DNA of 64,000 nucleotides from Poseidonocella sp. HB161398 (GTDB lineage Bacteria; Pseudomonadota; Alphaproteobacteria; Rhodobacterales; Rhodobacteraceae). The DNA lies in NCBI RefSeq assembly GCF_005870025.1, contig NZ_VATA01000019.1, positions 62,001 to 126,000 on the forward strand. The letters are read 5' to 3'. The number at the start of each line of letters is the position of its first letter. The first letter of the stretch is position 1. The translations under genes were made by a program, and so were the position numbers. Under the pieces are notes generated by a model that ran no database searches, was not told where the DNA came from, and was given only the letters and a program-made list of their open reading frames with translations. Below, one piece after another: positions 27,701 to 36,187 of the stretch.

Positions 27701-27721
27701 CTCCCGGATCAGGTCCGGGAG
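27701..27721. repeat. REP-like palindrome between convergent genes
   Basis: Perfect 8-bp arms CTCCCGGA/TCCGGGAG around a 5-base loop TCAGG. It lies between the convergent ends of the MoxR operon and the DUF599 gene. Its arms and loop resemble the palindromes at 34145 and 39794. It may also act as a transcript-end hairpin, but no T-run follows. Confidence 0.55.
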
Positions 27722-27738
27722 GCCGCGGGACGCCTGGC

Positions 27739-28476
27739 TCAGGGCAGCTCTTCGCCGATCTCGGCGAGGCTCTCGGCAGGCAGCTTGCCCTCGAGCAGGA
27801 GCCGCCGCGAGGAGGAGGCGAATTCGCGGTACCAGATGGTCCCGGCGGTCGCCAGCGTGGTCAGGATCAGCGCCACCGGCCCGAGCAGCCAGCCGAGCGT
27901 GCCGAGCGCGAAATAGACCGAGCGCAGGCCGCGGTTGTAGGAGCGCGCCGCCTCGATGTTCAGCTCGGCCGCCATCAGCGCGCGGCGCCGCGCCTCGGGG
28001 TCGGAGGCCTCGTTCGGGATCGCCCCCATCATCACCGAGCAGTAGCCGAAGACCCGGTGCGACCAGACGAACTTCATGAAGGCGTTGGTGATCAGGAGGA
28101 GCGGCAGCAGGATCTTCACCTCCCAGAGGATCGAGGCGGTCGGGCCCATCATCAGCTCGGAGGCGACCTTGTCGAGCCGGTCGGTATTGCCGATCAGCGC
28201 CAGCGCGCCGCCGATCGCGATCAGGCAGGCGGAGGCGAAGAAGGCGGTGCCGTCGCGCAGCGAGCCCAGCAGCGTCGCGTCATGCACCCGCGGGCTGCGG
28301 TCGATGTTGTTCAGCATCCATTCGCGGCGGTACTGGCGCATCAGCCGGTTGACCGAGGGGCGCGACTGCCGCGGATGCTCGACATGCCAGCCGACCAGCC
28401 CCCAGCAGAGGATCGCGAAGACGGCGGCCAGCAGGTCGGGCCAGGAGAGGAGCAGGAAGAGCGTCGTGATATCCAT
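27739..28476 (-). CDS. DUF599 domain-containing membrane protein
   Basis: A 245-residue integral membrane protein of the DUF599 family, with four hydrophobic helices and conserved segments SVNRLMRQYRREWMLNNIDR, ASACLIAIGGALALIGN, WSHRVFGYCSVMMGAIPN and ARSYNRGLRSVYFALGTLGW. The function of the family is unknown. I take the start as ATG 28476 (MDITTLF), the usual family start; an in-frame ATG four codons earlier is possible. Neither has a strong ribosome site. Confidence 0.88.
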   Translation of the reverse strand: MDITTLFLLLSWPDLLAAVFAILCWGLVGWHVEHPRQSRPSVNRLMRQYRREWMLNNIDRSPRVHDATLLGSLRDGTAFFASACLIAIGGALALIGNTDRLDKVASELMMGPTASILWEVKILLPLLLITNAFMKFVWSHRVFGYCSVMMGAIPNEASDPEARRRALMAAELNIEAARSYNRGLRSVYFALGTLGWLLGPVALILTTLATAGTIWYREFASSSRRLLLEGKLPAESLAEIGEELP

Positions 28477-28519
28477 GATGGAACCCATAGCGCAGGCGCG
28501 CGGCTGCGGGGAAGGGGCT

Positions 28520-29782
28520 TCAGCCGGGGTGCTGGACTTCGCCCAGGCGGAAGGCGGCCGCGCCGCCCGCGAGGGCCATGGCGGCGAAGACGGCCAGCAC
28601 GGTCCCGGCGCCCGCCGCCTCGGCCAGGAGCCCGAAGCCGCCGCCGAGCAGCAGGAGCCCGCCGGTCAGGGTATTGGCCAGCGCCGTGGCGGCGGCCTTG
28701 CCGCCGGGGCTCTGCATGTCGGTCAGATGGGTCTTCCGCCCGATCCGCGCGCCCTGGTAGGCGCATTGCGCGGCGAAGACGAAGCCGGCGGTGCCCCAAC
28801 TGCCGCCGAGCCCGCCCGCGGCCAGTGCCGCTGCGGCGGCCGCGCCCAGCACGGCGGCGGCGGCGAGGCCCGAGAAGGCCAGCACCTGGCGGCTCGAGCG
28901 GTCGGCGAGCCGTCCCCAGCCATAGGAGGAGAGGATCGCCGCGGCCGAGGAGGCGATCATGAGGAGGCCGAGATTGCCCGGGCCGTCCTGCCCTGCGGCA
29001 TGGCCGAGCATCACCAGATAGGGCGGGGCGAGGGCGGTGGAGATCATCAGCGCGCGCACCGCGAGGTAGCGCCGGAAGCCGGGATCGCTGCGCAGGGGCG
29101 CCAGGAGGCCGGACAGGCCCCCGGGCGGGTCGGGCTCGGCCGCGGGCTCGTCGAGTGTCGCGAAAAGCGCCCCGGCGCCGAGCCAGAGCGCGCCCGCTAC
29201 GGCGACGGAGCCCGCGATCCAGACCGGCTCGCGCGGGACGATGCCGAGCCCCAGCAGCACCGCCCAGGCGAGGACCGCCGCCGAGCCGGCCGAGCCCGCG
29301 AGCCCGGTCAGCGTGCCCCGCGTGCCCTTCTTCAGTGTGCGCGAGGACACGTCCTTGAAGCTTGCCGAGCAGGCGGCGCGGGCGATGGCCAGGACCGCGA
29401 GCGCGGCGAGGATCGTCCATCCCGCGGCGGCGCCCTCGAGCAGGAGCGCGGCCGCCGCGATGGCGAGCGCGGCGAGCCCCTGCACCGCGGCCCCGGCGGC
29501 CCAGGCGATGCGGCGATGGCGCATCCGCTCAATCCGCCCGGCCAGCGCGAGCTGCGGCAGGAGCGCGCCCGCCTCGCGCACTGGCACCAGCGCGCCCGTC
29601 AGGTAGCCCGGCGCGCCGAGCGCGGAGAAGAGCCAGGCGAGGACCAGCTTCGGCTCGATCAGCCCGTCGGCTATCTTGGTGGCGGCAAGCGAGAGGAAGG
29701 CGGTGGCGAAGCGGCGGGCCTCGCGCGGATCGGCACCGGCGCCCGGGCGCGCGGTCAGGCGGTAGAAGGTCTGGCTGAGCAT
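28520..29782 (-). CDS. MFS transporter
   Basis: A 420-residue protein with about twelve hydrophobic segments, the standard size for the major facilitator superfamily. The start at ATG 29782 gives MLSQTFYRLTARPGAGADPR, a hydrophilic lead before the first helix. Helix-linking motifs such as RIERMRHRRIAWAAG (loop 2-3 region) and YGWGRLADRSSRQVLAF support the family. Open frame continues far upstream, but that stretch runs antisense to the divergent protease gene and is not part of this gene. The substrate is unknown. Confidence 0.82.
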   Translation of the reverse strand: MLSQTFYRLTARPGAGADPREARRFATAFLSLAATKIADGLIEPKLVLAWLFSALGAPGYLTGALVPVREAGALLPQLALAGRIERMRHRRIAWAAGAAVQGLAALAIAAAALLLEGAAAGWTILAALAVLAIARAACSASFKDVSSRTLKKGTRGTLTGLAGSAGSAAVLAWAVLLGLGIVPREPVWIAGSVAVAGALWLGAGALFATLDEPAAEPDPPGGLSGLLAPLRSDPGFRRYLAVRALMISTALAPPYLVMLGHAAGQDGPGNLGLLMIASSAAAILSSYGWGRLADRSSRQVLAFSGLAAAAVLGAAAAAALAAGGLGGSWGTAGFVFAAQCAYQGARIGRKTHLTDMQSPGGKAAATALANTLTGGLLLLGGGFGLLAEAAGAGTVLAVFAAMALAGGAAAFRLGEVQHPG

Positions 29783-29992
29783 GGGAGCCTCGCTGGAGAG
29801 TGCCGGGGATCTAGGGCGTTTCGGCGCAAGCGCGAGACATCCGGCAGCACTTTCCGCCGTGATACCGCAGTTTCCGCGCGGCGCCAGGCGCGCCCTTGCC
29901 GCGCCGTCGCGTGCCGCGGGCTGTGAGCCGGACCTTGATGGCGGCGGTAAATGGCGCAAAGCTCGGTGCCGGAGCTGCCGCAGGAGGACCGC

Positions 29993-30826
29993 ATGGCCCA
30001 AGGAGACCGTGACCGCGCCCGCCGCCGGACTGTCCTCGGGGCCGTCTTCGGGGCGGCGCTCCTGGCGGGGCTGCTGCCCGGCTTGGCCGTGTCCGGCGAG
30101 CGGGGCGCGCCGCGGGCGCTGCCGGCGGGATCGGCGCGGGTGCTGCTCTCGGCGCCGCAGCAGGCGGGCTATTCGGCGGTGGGCCAGGTGCGCACCGGGC
30201 CCAAAGCGCGCCACTGCACCGCCACGCTGATCGCCCCCGACCTGGTGCTGACCGCGGCGCATTGCGTGTCGAATCCCGGGACCGGCTGGGTGGCGCAGCC
30301 CTACCGCACGGTGTTCTGGCCGGCCTACCGCAAGGGCGGGGAGGCCGGGGCCGTCGCCGCTGCGGCGCTGGCCGTAGCCGGGCGCTATCTCGAAGGGGCC
30401 GCGCTGGCCGAGGATCTCGCGCTCCTGCGGCTGAAGGCGCCGGTGCCCGCCGAGGTCGCCCGGCCGATCCCGGTGGCGGAGGCGCCGCTGCTGCGCGGCC
30501 ATCCGCTCGAGGTGCTGTCCTTCGGCTATGACGCGCCCGACGCGCTGGCGCGCGAGGCGCCCTGCGAGGCGCTGGCGCCGCTGCGCGGGGCGATGGTGAC
30601 GAGCTGCGAGGCGGTGGGCGGCATGTCGGGCGCGCCGGTGATCGTCGAGGATGCCGAGGGGCGCCTGCGGGTCGCCGCCGTGGTCTCGAGCCGCCTGGCC
30701 CGGGCCGGCGGCGGGGCGGGGCCGGGCGGCCGCGCGGTGGTGGTCCCGGTGGGGCCGGAGGCGCTTGCACGGCTCGCCGCGGGGCTTGCCGCGCCGGGGG
30801 CGCAGGCGGCGCCGTCGGGGGGATGA
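29993..30826 (+). CDS. Trypsin-like serine protease, secreted
   Basis: A 277-residue S1-family protease. An N-terminal signal sequence is evident (RRRTVLGAVFGAALLAGLLP, residues 10-29). The catalytic triad can be read as H90 in LTAAHCV, D141 in EDLALLRL and S212 in GGMSGAP, where the usual GDSGGP is GMSGAP. Cysteines near 75/91 and 191/205 could form disulfides, which fits a periplasmic or extracellular enzyme. I chose ATG 29993 because AGGAGG lies six bases before it; an upstream ATG at 29951 has no such site and would delay the signal peptide. Confidence 0.85.
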   Translation: MAQGDRDRARRRTVLGAVFGAALLAGLLPGLAVSGERGAPRALPAGSARVLLSAPQQAGYSAVGQVRTGPKARHCTATLIAPDLVLTAAHCVSNPGTGWVAQPYRTVFWPAYRKGGEAGAVAAAALAVAGRYLEGAALAEDLALLRLKAPVPAEVARPIPVAEAPLLRGHPLEVLSFGYDAPDALAREAPCEALAPLRGAMVTSCEAVGGMSGAPVIVEDAEGRLRVAAVVSSRLARAGGGAGPGGRAVVVPVGPEALARLAAGLAAPGAQAAPSGG

Positions 30827-30835
30827 ATCGGGGGG

Positions 30836-30866
30836 TTGAAACCGTCCGGGGCAGTTCCCAGCTAAT
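30836..30866 (+). promoter_or_regulatory. Candidate heat-shock (RpoH-type) promoter for hsp20
   Basis: TTGAAA at 30836-30841 is followed after 15 bases by CCCAGCTAAT (30857-30866), close to the sigma-32 pattern CTTGAAA/CCCCATNT. It lies about 90 bases before the Hsp20 start, as expected for a heat-shock gene. This is a match by eye only. Confidence 0.4.
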
Positions 30867-30955
30867 TCCCGTGGGACGCCGGATACGGGTTCCGCGCACC
30901 GCCCGTCCCCGAGGGGAGGGCATCACATAGGACATCGCTCAAGGAGGATATCCCC

Positions 30956-31420
30956 ATGCGCAGCTTCGATCTCGCGCCGCTCTATCGTGCCACTGTCGGC
31001 TTCGACCAGATTGCCGATCTCATGGACCGTGTCACGTCCACCGATGTGAGCCGCGAAAGCTACCCCCCCTACAATATCGAGAAGACCGCCGATGATGCCT
31101 ACCGCATCTCGATCGCGGTCGCAGGCTTTGCCGAGGACGAGCTGACCGTCGAGGTCAAGGAGCACGCCCTGGTCATCTCCGGCCGCAAGGCCGAGGCGGC
31201 CGAGCCGCGCACCTACCTGCATCGCGGCATCGCCACCCGCGCCTTCGAGCGCCGCTTCACCTTGGCCGACCATGTCCGCGTCACCGGCGCGGCGGCCGAG
31301 AATGGCATGCTGCATGTCGACCTGAAGCGCGAAGTGCCCGAAGCGCTGAAGCCCCGCCAGATCGAGATCGCCCGCGGTCTCGCCCGCGCGGCGGCCGAGG
31401 AGCCGAAGGCCGTCAACTGA
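30956..31420 (+). CDS. Small heat shock protein, Hsp20 family
   Basis: A 154-residue IbpA-like holdase chaperone that binds unfolding proteins. The N-terminus (MRSFDLAPLYRATVGFDQIA) is that of the IbpA/class A branch. The alpha-crystallin domain spans about 35-135, from YPPYNIEKTADDAYRISIAV to the conserved VENGMLHVDL-type segment (here AENGMLHVDLKREVPE). It follows a strong AAGGAGG site and a candidate RpoH promoter, and probably forms its own transcription unit. Confidence 0.94.
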   Translation: MRSFDLAPLYRATVGFDQIADLMDRVTSTDVSRESYPPYNIEKTADDAYRISIAVAGFAEDELTVEVKEHALVISGRKAEAAEPRTYLHRGIATRAFERRFTLADHVRVTGAAAENGMLHVDLKREVPEALKPRQIEIARGLARAAAEEPKAVN

Positions 31421-31547
31421 CGGCCCGGACCCGGGGCGCGCGCAAGCCGCCCCGGAAGCGGCGGCCGCGCTGCGGCGGAGATTTCCTGCGCCCAGCCGCC
31501 CTGCGCGGCCCGTCCGTTCCCCCGGTCCGGATATCAGAACGTGCCAG

Positions 31548-31574
31548 AGCCGCCGGTCCCCCCCGGCGGCTTTG
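31548..31574 (+). terminator. Probable intrinsic terminator downstream of hsp20
   Basis: Nine-base-pair stem AGCCGCCGG/CCGGCGGCT around a C-rich loop, followed by TTTGC. The short T-run makes it a moderate candidate. It lies about 130 bases after the hsp20 stop. The rest of 31421-31689 shows no gene. Confidence 0.45.
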
Positions 31575-31689
31575 CGCTATTGGCCTCGCGGATCATTGCA
31601 TGGCTTGGCGCAGCGCCCCGCAGATGCGATGCTTGCCATGTTCGGCTATTTTGCCGGCAGGGAGGGCCCGTTCCGGGCGAGGGGATGAC

Positions 31690-32097
31690 ATGGACGACAT
31701 TATCGACGCCTTCCGCAGGGCGGTCTTCGAGAATTACGCGACGTTTTCCGGCCGGGCCGCGCGGGGCGAGTTCTGGCGGTTCGTGCTGGCGGTGATCCTG
31801 CTGAACCTGATGGCGGGGCTCGCCGACGCCTTCGTGCTGGAGCCGGTCTTCGGACTGCCCGGGGCGGCGGGGGTGCTGGCTTCGGCGATCGGGCTGGTGC
31901 TGATCCTGCCGGAGCTCGCGCTCGGCGCCCGGCGGCTGCACGATACCGGCCGCAGCGGCTGGTGGCTCGTGCTCCTTCTGCTGCCGGTGATCGGCGCGCT
32001 GGCGCTGGTCTGGCTCTTCGCCCAGCCGGGCCTGCCGGAGGGCAACCGCTACGGTCCCGCGCCGCACTGGGACAGGCGGCCGCGCGCCGCTGCCTGA
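31690..32097 (+). CDS. DUF805 family membrane protein
   Basis: A 135-residue membrane protein of the DUF805 family: FRRAVFENYATFSGRAARGE followed by FWRF at the N-terminus, two or three hydrophobic helices, and the conserved RRLHDTGRSGWWLVLLLLP block (about 83-101) with GNRYGP near the end. The function is unknown. ATG 31690 matches the usual start of the family, although the frame is open further upstream. Confidence 0.85.
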   Translation: MDDIIDAFRRAVFENYATFSGRAARGEFWRFVLAVILLNLMAGLADAFVLEPVFGLPGAAGVLASAIGLVLILPELALGARRLHDTGRSGWWLVLLLLPVIGALALVWLFAQPGLPEGNRYGPAPHWDRRPRAAA

Positions 32098-32277
32098 CGC
32101 GGCGCTTGCGGCAGCCTGCGGCGCCTGCTAGGCCCTGCGCCGACGATGCCGAGGGGCTTGCAAGGAAATGCCGGGACGCCGACCCAATCCGGGGGCGCGC
32201 CGGGATGTCGTCAAGGGCGCGGTCTCCGCGTCCGATGGCGGCTTTGCATCCCCGGGCGCAGCACGAGGAGCGAGCCG

Positions 32278-33477
32278 ATGAGCAGCCATTCCCACGATCC
32301 CGCCGAGAAGATCGGCGTCATGCTCTGCGGGCACGGCTCGCGCAGCGAGGCAGCCGTGGCCGAATTCGCGGTCCTGGCCGAGAAGCTGCCCGGCTACCTG
32401 CCGCCCGAATGGGAGGTGGATTACGGCTATCTCGAATTCGCCAATCCGGTGATCCGCAAGGGGCTCGACAATCTGCGCGACGCGGGCTGCACCCGCATCC
32501 TCGCCGTGCCGGGCATGCTCTTCGCTGCGATGCATGCCAAGAACGACATTCCCTCGGTCCTGAACGCCTATGCCGCCGAGAACGGGCTGAAGGTCGATTA
32601 CGGCCGCGAGCTCGGTGTCGATCCGCGCATGGTCCGCGCCGCCTCCGCCCGGATCGAGGAGGCCGTGGCCGCCGCCGATGCCGCCCATGGCGCGGTCGCC
32701 CGCCACGATACCTGCCTGGTGGTGATCGGCCGCGGCGCCTCGGACCCGGATGCCAATTCCAACGTCTCGAAGGTCGCGCGGCTCCTGTGGGAGGGCATGG
32801 GCTTCGGCTGGTGCGAGGTCGGCTATTCCGGCGTGACCTTCCCGCTCGTCGAGCCCGCGCTCGAGCATGCCGCGCGGCTGGGCTACAAGCGGGTGATCGT
32901 CTTCCCGTACTTCCTTTTCACCGGCATCCTGATCGACCGCATCTACGGCTTCGCCGACATGGTCGCCGCGGCGCATCCCGGCACGCAATGGGTCAAGGCG
33001 GGCTATCTCAACGACCACCCGGACGTGCTGGCCACCTTCGCCGAGCGGGTGACCGAGATCCTCGGCGGCGACACCGCGATGAACTGCGCGATGTGCAAGT
33101 ACCGCACCCAGGTCCTGGGCTTCGAGGCCGAGGTCGGCATGGCCCAGGAAAGCCATCACCACCATGTCGAGGGGCAGGGCGCGGCGGCGCCCGGCTCGAA
33201 TGTCGCGGAGTGTCAACTTTGCGATAGCTTCTGCACCGGGGCTTGCAGGCTCGATGCCGGTTCCCATCATCATCATGACGGCGACCACCACCACGACCAC
33301 CACCACGGGCACGGCCATGACCACGACCACGGCGAGCACCACCATCACCCCCATTCCCATGACCACGGCCATGATCACTCCCATGACCACGGGCACCACC
33401 ACCATCCGGCCTATCCGCATGCGGACCACCCGCTCGGGCCGGAGAGCGTCCGCAAGCATCTGAAGGACGACGCATGA
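32278..33477 (+). CDS. cbiX: CbiX-type sirohydrochlorin cobaltochelatase with Cys- and His-rich tail
   Basis: A 399-residue chelatase that inserts cobalt early in corrin synthesis, with the CbiX chelatase fold in two halves (IGVMLCGHGSRS at 12-23; CLVVIGRGASDPDANSNV near 146). At 268-273 is MNCAMC, the MXCXXC motif that holds an Fe-S cluster in the long CbiX of Bacillus megaterium. A second cluster of cysteines follows (C312, C315, C319, C323), then a tail of more than 60 residues that is almost wholly His and Asp, probably for metal storage or delivery. It is the first gene of the B12 operon and has a GAGGAG site. The stop overlaps cobH by ATGA. Confidence 0.9.
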   Translation: MSSHSHDPAEKIGVMLCGHGSRSEAAVAEFAVLAEKLPGYLPPEWEVDYGYLEFANPVIRKGLDNLRDAGCTRILAVPGMLFAAMHAKNDIPSVLNAYAAENGLKVDYGRELGVDPRMVRAASARIEEAVAAADAAHGAVARHDTCLVVIGRGASDPDANSNVSKVARLLWEGMGFGWCEVGYSGVTFPLVEPALEHAARLGYKRVIVFPYFLFTGILIDRIYGFADMVAAAHPGTQWVKAGYLNDHPDVLATFAERVTEILGGDTAMNCAMCKYRTQVLGFEAEVGMAQESHHHHVEGQGAAAPGSNVAECQLCDSFCTGACRLDAGSHHHHDGDHHHDHHHGHGHDHDHGEHHHHPHSHDHGHDHSHDHGHHHHPAYPHADHPLGPESVRKHLKDDA

Positions 33478-34115
33478 GCCTCGCCTACGAGCGCGACCCG
33501 GCCCGGATCTATGCCGAGAGCTTCGCGGCGATCGCCCGCGAGGCGCGGCTCGACCATCTGGAGCCGGACGCGCATGACCTGGCGATCCGGGTCATCCATG
33601 CCTGCGGCATGGTCGAGGTCGGGGCCGAGCTGCTGGTCTCGCCCGGCGCGGTCGCGGCCGGGCGCCGTGCGCTGGCGGCCGGCGCGCCGATCTTCTGCGA
33701 TGCCGAGATGGTCGCCCGCGGCATCATCGCCCGCGCCCTGCCTGCGGGCACGGTGCCGAAGGTGACGCTGAACGATCCCGAGACCCCGGCGCTGGCCGCT
33801 GCGCTCGGCACGACGCGCTCGGCCGCGGCGACCGAGCACTGGAAGCCCGCGCTCGAGGGCGCCGTGGTGGCGATCGGCAATGCGCCGACCGCGCTCTTCC
33901 ACCTGCTCGAGGGGCTGGAACAGGGCTGGCCGCGCCCGGCGCTGATCCTCGGCTTCCCGGTCGGCTTCGTCGGCGCCGCGGAATCGAAGGAGGCGCTGGC
34001 CCGGCTGCCCCATGGCATCCCCTTCGCCACGCTGCCCGGCCGCCGCGGCGGCTCGGCCATGGCCGCGGCCGCGGTGAATGCGCTGCTCCTCGGCCTCGGC
34101 GGGGACGGCACATGA
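33474..34115 (+). CDS. cobH: Precorrin-8X methylmutase
   Basis: A 213-residue CobH/CbiC enzyme that moves the methyl group from C11 to C12 to give hydrogenobyrinic (or cobyrinic) acid. The catalytic histidine is H42 in RVIHACGMVE. The conserved substrate loop is APIFCDAEMVARGI, and IGNAPTALFHLLE plus GFPVGFVGAAESKE are family blocks. The ATG overlaps the cbiX stop. Its own stop is the start of a tiny bridging frame that leads to cobL. Confidence 0.95.
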   Translation: MSLAYERDPARIYAESFAAIAREARLDHLEPDAHDLAIRVIHACGMVEVGAELLVSPGAVAAGRRALAAGAPIFCDAEMVARGIIARALPAGTVPKVTLNDPETPALAAALGTTRSAAATEHWKPALEGAVVAIGNAPTALFHLLEGLEQGWPRPALILGFPVGFVGAAESKEALARLPHGIPFATLPGRRGGSAMAAAAVNALLLGLGGDGT

Positions 34116-34186
34116 GCCGGAGACATGCCGCCCCGCGCTGCGGCGTCCCGGGCCTGACCCGGGACCTCCCGGGGGACCGCCCGTGA
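34112..34186 (+). CDS. Tiny bridging reading frame (24 codons) between cobH and cobL
   Basis: ATG at 34112 overlaps the cobH TGA (ATGA), and its TGA at 34184-34186 overlaps the cobL GTG start (GTGA). The frame crosses the whole 67-base spacer, including a REP-like palindrome. The 24-residue peptide (MSRRHAAPRCGVPG...) has no recognisable domain. It may exist only to carry ribosomes across the spacer and keep cobH-cobL translation coupled. Whether it is translated is unproven. Confidence 0.4.
   Translation: MSRRHAAPRCGVPGLTRDLPGDRP
34145..34165. repeat. REP-like palindrome in the cobH-cobL spacer
   Basis: Perfect 8-bp arms GTCCCGGG/CCCGGGAC with loop CCTGA, followed by CTCCC. The same arms recur at 39794-39814 between cbiD and cobK. 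Both copies lie in spacers spanned by a bridging frame. Confidence 0.65.
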
Positions 34187-35379
34187 CCGCCCCCTGGCTC
34201 GATATCATCGGCCTCGGCGAGGACGGCCCCGACGGGCTCTCGCCCGCCGCCCGCACCCGCCTGGAAGGCGCCGAGGTGATCTTCGGCGCGCCGCGCCACC
34301 ATGCGCTGCTGCCCGGGCTCGCGGCCGAGCGCCGTGCCTGGCCGAGCCCGTTCAGCGCGCTCGAGGCCGAGATCGCCGGGCTGGAGGGCCGCCCCGTCGC
34401 CGTGCTCGTCAGCGGCGATCCGCTCTGGTACTCCGCCGGGCCGCGGCTCCTCGCCGCCCTGCCCGAGGGCGCCGCGACGCTCCACCCGCAGCTCTCCGCC
34501 TTCCAATGGGCGGCGGCGCGGATGGGCTGGGCCTTCGCCGATTGCGAGACGCTGACCGTGCATGGCCGCCCGGCCGAGCTGGTGCTGCCGCATCTCGCCC
34601 CCGGCCGCCGCCTGCTGCTGCTGACCCGCGACGGGCAGAGCCCGGCCGAGATCGCCGCGCTCCTGTCCCGCGCGGGCTTCGGCCCGTCGCGGATGACCGT
34701 GCTCGCCCATCTCGGCGGCCCGCAGGAAAGCCGTCTCGAGGCCACCGCGGAGAGCTGGGAGGGCGCCGCGCCCGACCTGCATGTGCTCGCAATCGACTGC
34801 GCCGCGGCGCCCGGCCATGTGCCGCTGCCGCTGACCGGCCTGCCCGACGACGCCTTCGCCCATGACGGCAAGATGACCAAGCAGGAGATCCGCGCCGTCA
34901 CCCTCGCCGCGCTGGCGCCGCGCCCCGGCGCGATGCTCTGGGACATCGGCCTCGGCTGCGGCTCGGTGGCGATCGAATGGATGCGCGCCGCCCGCGGCGC
35001 CCGCGCCGTCGGCATCGAGAGCCAGCCGAAGCGCCGCGCCGTCGCCGCCGCCAATGCCGCGCGGCTCGGCACGCCGGGGCTGCAGATCGTCGCCGGAACC
35101 GCGCCCGGGGCGCTGGCCGGGCTGCCCGCGCCGGAGGCGGTCTTCATCGGCGGCGGCCTCTCCGAAGAGACCGTCACCGCCGCGCTGGCCGCGCTGAAGC
35201 CCTTCGGCCGGCTGGTGGCCAATGCCGTGACGTTGGAAAGCGAGGCGCTGCTCCTCTCCCTCCAGGCCCGCCATGGCGGCGAGCTGCGCCGCATCTCGGT
35301 CGCCCGCGCCGAGCCGGTCGGCCCCTATCGCGGCTGGAAGCCCGCCATGCCCGTCACCCAGTGGAGCCTTGCGACATGA
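34183..35379 (+). CDS. cobL: Precorrin-6Y C5,15-methyltransferase (decarboxylating), CbiE-CbiT fusion
   Basis: A 398-residue bifunctional enzyme that methylates C5 and C15 and removes the C12 acetate carboxyl. The N-terminal CbiE-type half (about 1-195) opens WLDIIGLGEDGPDGLS and has AVLVSGDPLWYSAG. The C-terminal CbiT half (about 215-398) has the class I SAM site MLWDIGLGCGSVAIEWMRAA. The GTG start at 34183 gives the expected family start and overlaps the stop of the bridging frame. Confidence 0.94.
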   Translation: MTAPWLDIIGLGEDGPDGLSPAARTRLEGAEVIFGAPRHHALLPGLAAERRAWPSPFSALEAEIAGLEGRPVAVLVSGDPLWYSAGPRLLAALPEGAATLHPQLSAFQWAAARMGWAFADCETLTVHGRPAELVLPHLAPGRRLLLLTRDGQSPAEIAALLSRAGFGPSRMTVLAHLGGPQESRLEATAESWEGAAPDLHVLAIDCAAAPGHVPLPLTGLPDDAFAHDGKMTKQEIRAVTLAALAPRPGAMLWDIGLGCGSVAIEWMRAARGARAVGIESQPKRRAVAAANAARLGTPGLQIVAGTAPGALAGLPAPEAVFIGGGLSEETVTAALAALKPFGRLVANAVTLESEALLLSLQARHGGELRRISVARAEPVGPYRGWKPAMPVTQWSLAT

Positions 35380-35492
35380 CCGGCGGCCGCTGTCCCGCGC
35401 GCCCCGGCGCGCCGTCCGCTCCCGCTCCGGCGGCCGGCCTCGCGCGCGCTGCAGACACATCTTGCCACTCATGCGGAGACCCGCGGACATGA
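35376..35492 (+). CDS. Tiny bridging reading frame (38 codons) between cobL and cobI
   Basis: ATG 35376 overlaps the cobL stop (ATGA) and its TGA 35490-35492 overlaps the cobI ATG (ATGA). The 38-residue product begins MTGGRCPARPGAP, is Ala/Pro/Arg-rich and ends DTSCHSCGDPRT with a CxxC. The context GACATGACCGG occurs at both ends of this spacer, hinting at duplication of the start region. No REP palindrome is obvious here. Translation is unproven. Confidence 0.35.
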   Translation: MTGGRCPARPGAPSAPAPAAGLARAADTSCHSCGDPRT

Positions 35493-36187
35493 CCGGAACC
35501 CTCTACGGCCTCGGCACCGGTCCGGGCGATCCCGAGCTCCTGACGCTGAAGGCGCACCGGCTGATCTCGCAGGCGCGGGTCATCGCCTATCCCGCCCCCG
35601 ACAGCGGCGAGAGCTTCGCCCGCCGCATCGTCGCGGACTACCTGCCCGAGGGCGTGCGCGAGATCCCGGTGGTGATCCCGATGCGCGCTGCGCGCTTCCC
35701 CGCGCAGGAGGTCTATGACCGGGCCGCCGCCGAGCTCTCCGCGGTGCTCGAGGCGGGCGAGGATGTCGTCGTGCTCTGCGAGGGCGACCCGTTCTTCTAC
35801 GGCTCCTTCATGTATCTCTTCGGCCGCCTCGCCGGGCGCTTCCCGGTGGAGATCGTCCCCGGCGTCTCGTCGCTCGGCGCTTCCTCGGCGGCGGCGGCGC
35901 GGGCGCTCTGCGCGCGGATGGACGTGCTGACCGTGCTGCCCGCGACCCTGCCCGAAGAGGTGCTGCGCGACCGGCTCGCCGCCACGGACGCGGCGGCGGT
36001 GATGAAGCTCGGCCGCCATTTCCCCAAGGCGCGCGCGGTGATCGACGGGCTCGGCCTGACGGACCGCGCGGTGCTGGTGCAGCATGCCTCGCTGCCCGGC
36101 CAGGCGGTCTGCCCTCTGGCCGAGGCGCCCGCCGAGGTGCCCTATTTCTCGATGATCGTCATCCCCGGAAAGGATGCCCATGTCTGA
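35489..36187 (+). CDS. cobI: Precorrin-2 C20-methyltransferase
   Basis: A 232-residue SAM-dependent tetrapyrrole methylase (CobI/CbiL) making precorrin-3A from precorrin-2. It opens TLYGLGTGPGDPELLTLKA, has the substrate/SAM loop VVLCEGDPFFYGSFMYLFGR (about 92-111) and EIVPGVSSLGASSAAA. Length and motifs are complete. It starts on the stop of the bridging frame and its own end overlaps the start of the cbiG-cobJ gene. Confidence 0.95.
   Translation: MTGTLYGLGTGPGDPELLTLKAHRLISQARVIAYPAPDSGESFARRIVADYLPEGVREIPVVIPMRAARFPAQEVYDRAAAELSAVLEAGEDVVVLCEGDPFFYGSFMYLFGRLAGRFPVEIVPGVSSLGASSAAAARALCARMDVLTVLPATLPEEVLRDRLAATDAAAVMKLGRHFPKARAVIDGLGLTDRAVLVQHASLPGQAVCPLAEAPAEVPYFSMIVIPGKDAHV

Noticed and set aside
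32098-32277. Cobalamin riboswitch before cbiX
   Set aside because: Looked for the B12 box and GCCACTG core on the plus strand; neither is present in this spacer.
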